NCBI GenBank assembly: GCA_900290315.1 | Contig: OKRF01000341.1 | Location: 5,264-10,576, forward strand | Length of the DNA: 5,313 nt | Reading direction: 5' to 3' | DNA from: Candidatus Sulfopaludibacter sp. SbA3 | GTDB taxonomy: Bacteria > Acidobacteriota > Terriglobia > Bryobacterales > Bryobacteraceae | In this document: in pieces, positions 1 to 5,313 of the stretch | Layout of the letters: the number at the start of each line of letters is the position of its first letter | Numbering within the stretch: the first letter of the stretch is position 1 | Notes under the pieces: generated by a model | Databases searched by the model: none | Seen by the model: only the letters and a program-made list of their open reading frames with translations | What the model was told of the DNA's origin: nothing | Program-made: the position numbers and the translations under genes

Positions 1-1
1 C

Positions 2-1354
2 CGCGACGTCTTCCAGGACCTGCCCGCAACTCTCTCGCAAGACCGTCACCTGCTGAACTACGGCATCCGCGCCGACGTTTCCACAGTGAAAGGAAGGCAT
101 AACATCAAAATCGGCACCGAATTGAAGCAGACCCGGCTGTTCGAAGATTTCTCCATGGGCATCACCGACCCCGCGTTTCTGGCCGATCCCACTGTGGCCC
201 CGGGCCTGGTGCCGTACGACCTGACCCGCGGAGGCGCCCTTTTCCGTTTCCGGTCCACGGGCAACATCAATCAGGCCGCGGTGTATGTGCAGGATTCTGT
301 GAATTTCGGCAACTGGTCGCTGAACGGAGGCCTGCGTCTGGATCGATACGACGGGCTCAGTTCGGGCAACGGCTTCGAGCCGCGCATCGGCGCATCCTAC
401 CAGATCAAGGATACCGGCACCGTGCTGCGCGCCTCTTTCGGCCGCACCTTCGAGACCCCTTACAACGAAAATCTGCTGCTCTCCAGCGCCTCGGGCGTGG
501 GCGGCCTGGCCACCAACGTGTTCGGCGCGTTCGGTTCCGTGCCGCTCAAGCCCGGCGTGCGCAACCAGTTCAACACCGGACTGCAACAGGCCATCGGGAG
601 GTTCCTTCTGATGGACGCCAACTACTTCTGGAAATACACCGACACCGCTTACGATTTCGATGTGCTGTTCAACACGCCGGTGACGTTTCCCATCGCGTGG
701 CGCAAGAGCAAGCTGGATGGCGTTGGCGCGCGCATCTCCACCACCAGCCTGAAGGGCTTCCAGGCTTACATGACCCTGGGACACACGCGGGCGCGGTTCT
801 TCGGGCCGGAAACCGGCGGCCTGATTTTCAACTCCCCGGTGAATGCGTCGGTATTCCGCATCGATCACGACCAGGCCCTGGAGCAGACCATGAACCTGCG
901 CTACCAACGCAAGAAAGACAGCCCCTGGGTGGATTTCACCTGGCGCTACGATAGCGGAATGGTAGCGGGTAATGTGCCGGACCTCGCCTCCGCGCTGGCC
1001 CTCACCGGAGCGCAGCAGGCGGCCATCGGTTTCTTTTGCGGCGGTGTGCCGGCCACCATCGCGAGTCCCATCACCACCTGCACCGGTTCGTACGGAGCAT
1101 CGCGGGTGGTCATTCCCAAAGCGGGCACGGAGAATGCCGATACCAACCCGCCGCGCATCGCGCCCCACCACGTGTTCGATGTCTCGGTGGGCACGGACAA
1201 CCTGCTGCATACGGAAGGGCCCCGCATGACGCTGCGCCTGAGCGTGCTGAACCTGGCCAACGAAGTGGCTCTCTACAATTTTCTCTCCACCTTCAGCGGA
1301 ACGCACTTCATGACGCCGCGGAGCGTCAATGTAACGGTGGGCGTGAACTTCTGA
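2..1354 (+). CDS. TonB-dependent receptor-like outer-membrane protein (receptor A), 3' part only
   Basis: The reading frame is open from base 2, so the 5' end lies outside the window; the GTG at 86 is internal, because homology to the receptor at 2850 begins before it. About 450 residues are present. They look like the C-terminal half of an outer-membrane beta-barrel: alternating strands, aromatic girdles, and Gly/Asn-rich loops. They align nearly end to end with receptor B (3999-5246), sharing blocks such as PGLVPYDLTRGG, NENLLLSSA and FRIDHDQA. The protein ends VNVTVGVNF, with the terminal Phe typical of the BAM-recognised beta-signal, so this 3' end is intact. A Cys pair (codons 1037 and 1079) with 13 residues between is conserved in receptor B. 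By family, such proteins are outer-membrane receptors or porin-like channels driven by TonB; the signal peptide, regulatory domain and plug would lie upstream. The ligand is unknown. No clear terminator follows. Confidence 0.9.
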   Translation, partial: RDVFQDLPATLSQDRHLLNYGIRADVSTVKGRHNIKIGTELKQTRLFEDFSMGITDPAFLADPTVAPGLVPYDLTRGGALFRFRSTGNINQAAVYVQDSVNFGNWSLNGGLRLDRYDGLSSGNGFEPRIGASYQIKDTGTVLRASFGRTFETPYNENLLLSSASGVGGLATNVFGAFGSVPLKPGVRNQFNTGLQQAIGRFLLMDANYFWKYTDTAYDFDVLFNTPVTFPIAWRKSKLDGVGARISTTSLKGFQAYMTLGHTRARFFGPETGGLIFNSPVNASVFRIDHDQALEQTMNLRYQRKKDSPWVDFTWRYDSGMVAGNVPDLASALALTGAQQAAIGFFCGGVPATIASPITTCTGSYGASRVVIPKAGTENADTNPPRIAPHHVFDVSVGTDNLLHTEGPRMTLRLSVLNLANEVALYNFLSTFSGTHFMTPRSVNVTVGVNF

Positions 1355-1422
1355 CGCGCCGGGCCGGGGGAAGGATGCGCTTCCCACGTCATCTCCGCGG
1401 TCTCCTCGTCACACTGGTTCGC

Positions 1423-1444
1423 AATTCCGTCAATTGGTGGAATT
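1423..1444. repeat. Inverted repeat AATTCC-N10-GGAATT
   Basis: Two perfect 6-base arms (1423-1428 and 1439-1444) flank a 10-base centre that itself contains the palindrome CAATTG (1431-1436). No T-run follows, so a terminator is unlikely. It could be a dimeric operator, but it overlaps the LytTR-like 9-mer at 1426-1434 and may be chance. Confidence 0.35.
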
Positions 1445-1455
1445 CACCCGTTCGG
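1426..1455 (+). promoter_or_regulatory. Candidate LytTR binding site (two 9-bp half-sites, 12-bp spacer)
   Basis: The 9-mers TCCGTCAAT (1426-1434) and CCCGTTCGG (1447-1455) each differ at one position from the published LytTR half-site consensus [TA][AC][CA]GTTN[AG][TG]. They are direct repeats separated by 12 bp, within the 12-13 bp spacing known for LytTR (AlgR/AgrA/LytR) targets. The site lies about 70 bp upstream of the small gene at 1527, and a LytTR regulator is encoded at 1980. The consensus is degenerate, so chance occurrence is possible. Confidence 0.3.
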
Positions 1456-1526
1456 AGCAAATTCGATGCCGCTGGTGAGAAAAGAATGAGCGCCGACTGG
1501 CAGGGCCCACATACTAGACGTGCCCT

Positions 1527-1871
1527 ATGGGGAGCCGCAGCCAGTATTGGGACAGAACGACTCGCCAGGCCGCAATCAAATTGACGCTGTGCGCGTTGAT
1601 CATTTTCGGCTTCACGTGCGTCATGATGCAATCGACCGTCTGGAACCGTCCCCCCATACCGGCGCGCGAGCCTTTCTATACCACCCTTCCCGGCGTGGAC
1701 CTGAGCAGGGTAGCTCCCGCCAAATTGCCAGCGCTCTTGAAGCATCTCAACTCGTGGCGCTGCCCTTGCGCCTGTTTGCGAACCGTGGCCTCCTGCCGCA
1801 ACCATCACGGCACCTGCAGTTTCAGTGTAGCCATCGCCCGGGAGGCTGCGGCCGCGGCCGAAAAGCCGTAA
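1527..1871 (+). CDS. Small membrane-anchored protein with a CxCxC-x6-C-x6-C cluster
   Basis: This 114-residue protein has one hydrophobic segment at about residues 16-36, after a short tail with basic residues. The pattern fits a signal anchor or uncleaved signal peptide with the C-terminus in the periplasm. A linker (about 40-58) leads to the phrase GVDLSRVAPAKLPALLKHLN, then C79-P-C81-A-C83, C90 and C97, spaced C-x-C-x-C-x6-C-x6-C. From memory, the same spacing, after a similar helical 'GVDL..L.P......LL..LN' lead-in, occurs in acidobacterial and other deltaproteobacterial-type envelope proteins, sometimes beside thioredoxin-like domains; none is present here. Metal or redox-cofactor binding is plausible but unproven. 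The ATG at 1527 is chosen because it keeps the membrane segment. No good Shine-Dalgarno is visible. The gene lies 172 bp after receptor A and 108 bp before the response regulator. Another frame at 1520-1948 overlaps but has no membrane segment and no recognisable motif. Confidence 0.72.
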   Translation: MGSRSQYWDRTTRQAAIKLTLCALIIFGFTCVMMQSTVWNRPPIPAREPFYTTLPGVDLSRVAPAKLPALLKHLNSWRCPCACLRTVASCRNHHGTCSFSVAIAREAAAAAEKP

Positions 1872-1883
1872 CGGGGAATCCCG
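1872..1883 (+). other. Short GC hairpin immediately after the stop codon
   Basis: CGGG (1872-1875) and CCCG (1880-1883) form a perfect 4-bp stem around GAAT, directly after the TAA of the Cys-rich gene. The stem is short and no U-run follows, so an intrinsic terminator is doubtful. Confidence 0.2.
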
Positions 1884-1897
1884 CTGAATCTGGAATA

Positions 1898-1936
1898 TCG
1901 CCCGCTCGCCAGGTGGATGTCGTCCGCTCGTCAGTT
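1898..1936 (+). promoter_or_regulatory. Two 15-bp direct repeats with 22-bp period upstream of the LytTR regulator
   Basis: The repeats TCG[C/T]CCGCTCG[C/T]CAG occupy 1898-1912 and 1920-1934 and match at 13 of 15 positions. The 22-bp period is about two helical turns, so both copies would face the same side of the DNA. A partial third copy, CCCGCT, lies 21 bp upstream at 1880-1885. The repeats end about 45 bp before the response-regulator start codon. The 9-mers CCAGGTGGA (1909-1917) and TCAGTTTCC (1931-1939) within or beside them have the LytTR-type 13-bp spacing, but they match the LytTR consensus only partly. An autoregulatory operator is the simplest reading. Confidence 0.4.
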
Positions 1937-1979
1937 TCCCGTGACTGAATGGAGCGATTCGTTGTAGATCTAACATGAG

Positions 1980-2747
1980 ATGGACTCTGGTGCCTTGAAG
2001 ACCCTGATTGTGGACGATGAGCCCATTCCCCGCCGCGTGCTTCGCGAGGACTTGGAGCTGTTGCCCGATGTCGAAGTGGTGGGCGAGGCCGAGAACGGCA
2101 AAGACGCCTTGCTGCGCATCGAGAAGCTGAAGCCCGACCTGGTCTTTCTCGACCTGCAGATGCCCGTAATGAGCGGCTTCGAAGTGGTGCGAAACCTTAC
2201 CGGAAAACACGCTCCGGTGGTAGTGATTGTCACCGCGTTCGATCAGCACGCCATCCAGGCGTTCGAGGCAGGCGCGGTGGATTACCTGCTCAAACCGGTC
2301 AACGAGGCGCGCCTGCGCACGGCGGTGGAGCGCGCCAAAACCATGCAGGGCCGGCCTCTGGAGATCGCCAACGACGTGGCGCGCATCGCGGCGGCTACCG
2401 GCACGGCGCATGTAGGACAGCGCCGCAAGGTGGTAGGGCGCAACGGCCCCGACTATCTCCTGCTGGATGCCGACGAAATTCTGGCCTTCCAGGCCGAGCG
2501 GGAATTGGTATGGATCATCACCGCGAAACAGCGCCTGCTGGCCACGCAGCCGCTGCGCGCCATTCAGGACCGCCTGGGCGAGACGCAGTTTCAACGGGTG
2601 CACCGCAACGCCATCGTCAATGTCAATCACGTGCGCAAGATGAGCGCGCTCAGTAGTCAACGGTGGCTCATCACTCTGAGTAACTCGCTGCAGCTCATCG
2701 TCAGCAAGCGGCAGGCGCACAACATCCGGCAGATCCTACAGTGGTGA
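1980..2747 (+). CDS. LytTR-family response regulator (receiver + LytTR DNA-binding domain)
   Basis: This 255-residue protein has an intact CheY-like receiver at about residues 6-122: acidic pair D12-D13, phospho-acceptor D58 in FLDLQMP, T85 and K105-P106. After a linker with an Ala-rich stretch (about 123-147), a LytTR domain runs from about 149 to the end, with the signature F-Q-R-V-H-R-N-A-I-V-N-V-N-H-V near residues 204-218. By family, phosphorylation of the Asp by a histidine kinase (often LytS-like) promotes binding of the LytTR domain to paired 9-bp direct repeats. No kinase gene lies in this window, so the partner is elsewhere or upstream. The ATG at 1980 is used because the ATG at 1975 is in another frame and ends quickly. 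No strong Shine-Dalgarno is seen. The gene follows the Cys-rich protein by 108 bp and precedes receptor B by 102 bp, so it may control one or both. Confidence 0.95.
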   Translation: MDSGALKTLIVDDEPIPRRVLREDLELLPDVEVVGEAENGKDALLRIEKLKPDLVFLDLQMPVMSGFEVVRNLTGKHAPVVVIVTAFDQHAIQAFEAGAVDYLLKPVNEARLRTAVERAKTMQGRPLEIANDVARIAAATGTAHVGQRRKVVGRNGPDYLLLDADEILAFQAERELVWIITAKQRLLATQPLRAIQDRLGETQFQRVHRNAIVNVNHVRKMSALSSQRWLITLSNSLQLIVSKRQAHNIRQILQW

Positions 2748-2785
2748 GCGTAGGCCTTTCGCGGCTGATTTTAGCTCGCTCCTGG

Positions 2786-2818
2786 TAAGTTCTAGTCCTC
2801 CGGCAAGAATAAGATTGG
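2786..2818 (+). promoter_or_regulatory. Possible LytTR-like half-sites upstream of receptor B
   Basis: TAAGTTCTA (2786-2794) keeps the core of the LytTR half-site consensus but misses its last two positions. TAAGATTGG (2810-2818) differs from it at one position. The spacer is 15 bp, longer than the usual 12-13, so this is weaker than the pair at 1426-1455. The second copy overlaps the proposed -35 element, a position suited to direct contact with RNA polymerase. Confidence 0.22.
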
Positions 2819-2843
2819 CGATCCTGGCCGCCCTGCCAATACT
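2815..2843 (+). promoter_or_regulatory. Candidate sigma-70-type promoter for receptor B
   Basis: TTGGCG (2815-2820) and AATACT (2838-2843) each match four of six consensus bases and are separated by the optimal 17 bp. Transcription would begin about 6-7 bases after the -10, at 2849-2850, which is the A of the receptor B start codon. That would make the message leaderless or nearly so. The purine run AGGGA (2845-2849) touches the ATG and is too close to act as a normal Shine-Dalgarno. Confidence 0.4.
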
Positions 2844-2849
2844 TAGGGA

Positions 2850-5285
2850 ATGAAGAAAACTCTCGCTGTCATTGCTTTAGGTGTGCTTCTCGGTGCCGTC
2901 GGCGGCGCGTTCGGGCAGTCCCTCGGTAATGCCGGAACGATTGAAGGCACCATCCTCGATCCCTCCGGTGCAGCCATCGCCAAAGCCGAAGTCAGTATCC
3001 ATAACGCCATCACCAATTACAGGCAATCGGCGCTGACAGGCACGGATGGCTCGTTTAAGCTGGTCAACATTCCTCCCAATCCGTATCACCTGCAAGTGAT
3101 GGCGTCCGGCTTCAACGTCCACACCCAGGATGTCGATATTCGTAACGCAGTACCGGTGCAGGTGAAAGTCCAGATGGACCTGGCCGGCGCCGCGAAGACC
3201 ACCGTTACCGTAGAGGGCGCGGGGCAGGACTTGCTGGAAGTGGACCCCACGGCACACGTGGATACCGACCGAAACCTGAAGATGAAGCTTCCCACCATCG
3301 ATGCAGGCGCGGGTTTGAGCCAGGCAATCGTCTATAGCACGGGCGGCGTGGCTGCCGACGGCAACGGCTTCTTCCATCCGCTGGGCGATCACGCGCAAGT
3401 GAGTTTCGTGATCGACGGGCAGCCCATCAGCGATCAACAGAGCAAAGTATTCTCCACGCAGCTTCCCGCCAGCGCCATTCAAAGCATGGAAATCGTAACG
3501 GGATCGCCGCTCGCCGAATTCGGCGACAAGACCAGCCTCACGGCGAGTATCACCACGCGTTCCGGCTTGGGCGCGGGGCGGGTGTTCGGCAATATCGACG
3601 CCAACTACGGTTCGTTCGGCACGGGGGGCGGCAGTCTCGGCCTGGGGTACGGCACCGCGACATTCGGCAACTTTCTGGCCGTCGATGGCGTGCGCAGTGG
3701 CCGCTTTCTCGATACTCCCGAGTTCCGGCCTTTCCATGACATCGGCAACAATCAGACTTTGTTCGATCGTCTCGACTTTCAACCCACCGGCAAAGACGTG
3801 CTCCATTTGAACCTCTTCCTGGCGCGGAACAATCTGGAGATCCCGAACAATGTCGATCAACAGCAGAACGGACAAGCCCAGAGCCAGCGAGTGCTCACCT
3901 GGAGCTTTGCCCCGGGCTACCAGCATACGGTGAGTGCGCACACTCTGATCACGATCAATCCCTACGTCCGCAAGGACCAGTTCAATTACTACCCAAGCTC
4001 CGATCCCACCAACGATCTGCCCACCACCCAGTCCCAGCAGCGGCAGCTTTTGAACTGGGGCGTGAAGGCAGACGTCTCCACCAACACCGGCCATCACACC
4101 ATCAAGTACGGGATCGATGCGAAGCAGACCCGCCTGCTGGAGAATTTCCAGTTCGGCGTCGAGGATCCGGGCTTCAACCCGATTTGCGTGGATTCGGACG
4201 GCAATGCCGCCGGCCCATCGACCGTCACGGACCCGAACAAGTGCGACGGTCTCGGCCTTACCGCCAATCCGAACTTGAACCCCGGCCTGGTCCCTTACGA
4301 CCTGACTCGCGGCGGACAACTGTTCACGTACCACGCCACTGGCAACATCAATCAATTCGCGGCTTACATCCAGGACACGATTACGGCTGGAAACTTCGTC
4401 TTCACTCCGGGCTTCCGTTTCGACCATTACAGTGGGCCTGCTACCGCGACCAGCCCGCAACCGCGCTTGGGCATCGCTTACAACATCAAGGGCACCGGAA
4501 CGGTTCTGCGCGTGGCTTACTCGCGCACGATGGAGACGCCTTTCAACGAGAACCTGCTGCTCTCGAGCGCCACCGGAATCGGCGGGCTGACGCAGAATGT
4601 GTTCGGCTCGGTGAGTTCACCCCTGCAGCCGGGCAACCGGAACCAGTTTAACGGCGGCTTTCAACAGGCGATCGGCAGGTATCTGCTGATTGACGCCGAC
4701 TACTTCTGGAAGTATACCCACAACGCGTACGACTTCAACACACTGGGAGCCACCACGATCACCTTCCCGATCGTATGGCATAACTCCAAGCTGGATGGAG
4801 TTACCGGCCGTGTCAGTACGACTAACATGAAAGGCTTTCAAGCCTACTGGACGTTTGGCCATACGCGCGCCAGATACTTTCCTCCGGAAGATGGCGGACT
4901 CATCTCCCAGGGAGCGCCGCTGGCCGCAGGGGTATTCCGCATCGACCACGACCAGGCGTTTCAATCGACGGCAGTTTTCCGCTATCAGCACAAGAATGCC
5001 GAGTGGATGGCGTTCACCTGGCGTTACGACAGCGGCCTGGTGGTGAGCGGCGTGCCGGATGCCGGCGCAGCCATGATCGGCGGGTTCGCCGGTATGTCGC
5101 CCAATCAGCAGGTGACGGTTGGCCTGGCCTGCAACGGTGTGTTTGCCACGGTGGCGAACCCGATCTCTGACTGCCTTGGCTCCAACGGCACGATGGGTAA
5201 GGTCACATCGACCCTGCTCACGTTGCCCCAGGGCGGATATGATAACTTCCCTAGCCTGGATTTCCACGGACAAGAATTCACCTAA
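2850..5285 (+). CDS. Oar-like TonB-dependent receptor (receptor B), apparently truncated at its C-terminus
   Basis: The start is secure: residues 1-22 form a signal peptide (MKK, hydrophobic core, AFG before the likely cleavage). A carboxypeptidase-regulatory-like domain follows at about 28-112 (IEGTILDPSGAAIAKAEV, GTDGSFKLVNIPP, Y-H-L-Q-V). A plug-like region at about 115-238 includes VSFVIDGQPIS and IQSMEIVTGSPLAEFGDK, and a beta-barrel begins at about 240. The family sits in the outer membrane and imports bound ligands with TonB energy; the ligand here is unknown. From about residue 384 it is a paralogue of receptor A. Relative to A it carries a loop 28 residues longer, with C446 and C465. 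Similarity stops at N799 and the protein ends QEFT, lacking about 70 residues that in A form the last strands and the terminal Phe beta-signal. The 811-residue product is therefore probably a disrupted gene or the edge of an assembly, and may not insert correctly in the membrane. Confidence 0.88.
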   Translation: MKKTLAVIALGVLLGAVGGAFGQSLGNAGTIEGTILDPSGAAIAKAEVSIHNAITNYRQSALTGTDGSFKLVNIPPNPYHLQVMASGFNVHTQDVDIRNAVPVQVKVQMDLAGAAKTTVTVEGAGQDLLEVDPTAHVDTDRNLKMKLPTIDAGAGLSQAIVYSTGGVAADGNGFFHPLGDHAQVSFVIDGQPISDQQSKVFSTQLPASAIQSMEIVTGSPLAEFGDKTSLTASITTRSGLGAGRVFGNIDANYGSFGTGGGSLGLGYGTATFGNFLAVDGVRSGRFLDTPEFRPFHDIGNNQTLFDRLDFQPTGKDVLHLNLFLARNNLEIPNNVDQQQNGQAQSQRVLTWSFAPGYQHTVSAHTLITINPYVRKDQFNYYPSSDPTNDLPTTQSQQRQLLNWGVKADVSTNTGHHTIKYGIDAKQTRLLENFQFGVEDPGFNPICVDSDGNAAGPSTVTDPNKCDGLGLTANPNLNPGLVPYDLTRGGQLFTYHATGNINQFAAYIQDTITAGNFVFTPGFRFDHYSGPATATSPQPRLGIAYNIKGTGTVLRVAYSRTMETPFNENLLLSSATGIGGLTQNVFGSVSSPLQPGNRNQFNGGFQQAIGRYLLIDADYFWKYTHNAYDFNTLGATTITFPIVWHNSKLDGVTGRVSTTNMKGFQAYWTFGHTRARYFPPEDGGLISQGAPLAAGVFRIDHDQAFQSTAVFRYQHKNAEWMAFTWRYDSGLVVSGVPDAGAAMIGGFAGMSPNQQVTVGLACNGVFATVANPISDCLGSNGTMGKVTSTLLTLPQGGYDNFPSLDFHGQEFT

Positions 5286-5313
5286 GATTTGGGACTTTGC
5301 GATCCATTATAGG
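5250..5313. mobile_element. Possible end of an inserted element, cut by the window edge
   Basis: These 64 bases do not continue receptor homology in any frame. They are about 45% GC (29 of 64), lower than the flanking genes. The break begins at CCTAGCCTGG, and 5'-CCT ends are known for IS1380-family elements such as ISEcp1, but the family assignment is a weak guess. No transposase or second terminal repeat is in view. A rearrangement or chimeric contig end would look the same. Confidence 0.25.

Larger units (their letters stand above)
1355..1526. other. Non-coding gap between receptor A and the Cys-rich small protein
   Basis: No convincing gene or terminator is seen in these 172 bases. They contain an inverted repeat (1423-1444) and a pair of LytTR-like 9-mers (1426-1434 and 1447-1455). 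A possible -10-like CATACT lies at 1510-1515, but no -35 partner is evident at 16-18 bp. A short open frame starting at ATG 1375 runs into the next gene in another frame and has no recognisable content. Confidence 0.5.

Noticed and set aside
1375..1584. Small + strand frame starting after a purine-rich GGGGGAAGG
   Set aside because: The purine run touches the ATG, the product has no recognisable feature, and the frame overlaps the start of the better-supported gene at 1527.
1520..1948. Alternative + strand frame (142 codons) overlapping the Cys-rich gene
   Set aside because: It has no hydrophobic segment or motif, whereas the 1527 frame has a membrane helix and a regular Cys cluster. Both cannot easily be real.
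1389..2720. Long antisense open frame (443 codons) covering the Cys-rich gene and the response regulator
   Set aside because: It is opposite a response regulator with all receiver and LytTR signature residues, spans two genes and their gap, and its translation shows no recognisable domain. Long antisense frames are common opposite GC-rich genes.
2746..2781. GAGCG...CGCTC arms after the response regulator as a terminator
   Set aside because: The 5-bp arms are 26 bases apart and no T-run follows.
2877..4460. Long antisense open frame (527 codons) opposite receptor B
   Set aside because: The + strand has a signal peptide, regulatory domain, plug and paralogue match; the antisense product has no recognisable motif.
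4617..5273. Antisense open frame (218 codons) opposite the end of receptor B
   Set aside because: A shadow of the barrel-coding strand, with no start-site or domain support.
5239..5313. Out-of-frame ATG at 5239 with an open frame to the window edge
   Set aside because: Only 25 codons are visible, it overlaps the end of receptor B, and it shows no recognisable content. It could be part of an inserted element but cannot be supported here.

Overview
The window looks like a chromosomal segment from a member of the Acidobacteriota (for example the Solibacter/Bryobacter or Terriglobus side). This is inferred from protein style, not from a marker gene. The clues are large outer-membrane receptors that open with a carboxypeptidase-regulatory-like (Oar-type) domain, a LytTR response regulator, a small protein with a C-x-C-x-C-x6-C-x6-C cluster, and moderately high GC. 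All genes are on the + strand; the long antisense frames are shadows.

Layout. Positions 2-1354 are the 3' part of a TonB-dependent-receptor-like gene (receptor A), with an intact barrel end finishing in Phe. Positions 1355-1526 are non-coding and hold an inverted repeat plus a pair of 9-mers resembling LytTR binding half-sites. Positions 1527-1871 encode a 114-residue protein with one N-terminal membrane segment and five clustered cysteines. Positions 1872-1979 are non-coding and carry a 15-bp direct repeat with a 22-bp period. Positions 1980-2747 encode a complete receiver-LytTR response regulator; no histidine kinase is present here. Positions 2748-2849 contain a plausible sigma-70-type promoter whose spacing predicts transcription starting at or next to the ATG of the next gene. 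Positions 2850-5285 encode a second receptor (receptor B), paralogous to A over all the sequence they share. Its homology to A stops near 5246, about 70 residues before the expected end. The final ~64 bp are AT-richer and unrelated to A, which suggests an insertion, a rearrangement, or a contig running into a repeat.

How the parts may fit. Two related outer-membrane receptors flank an orphan LytTR regulator and a small membrane-anchored Cys-rich protein. LytTR-like direct-repeat geometry appears in the non-coding gaps, so the regulator may control itself and its neighbours. That link is a hypothesis. The ligand of the receptors cannot be read from the sequence. I see no RNA gene, CRISPR array, origin or convincing terminator.
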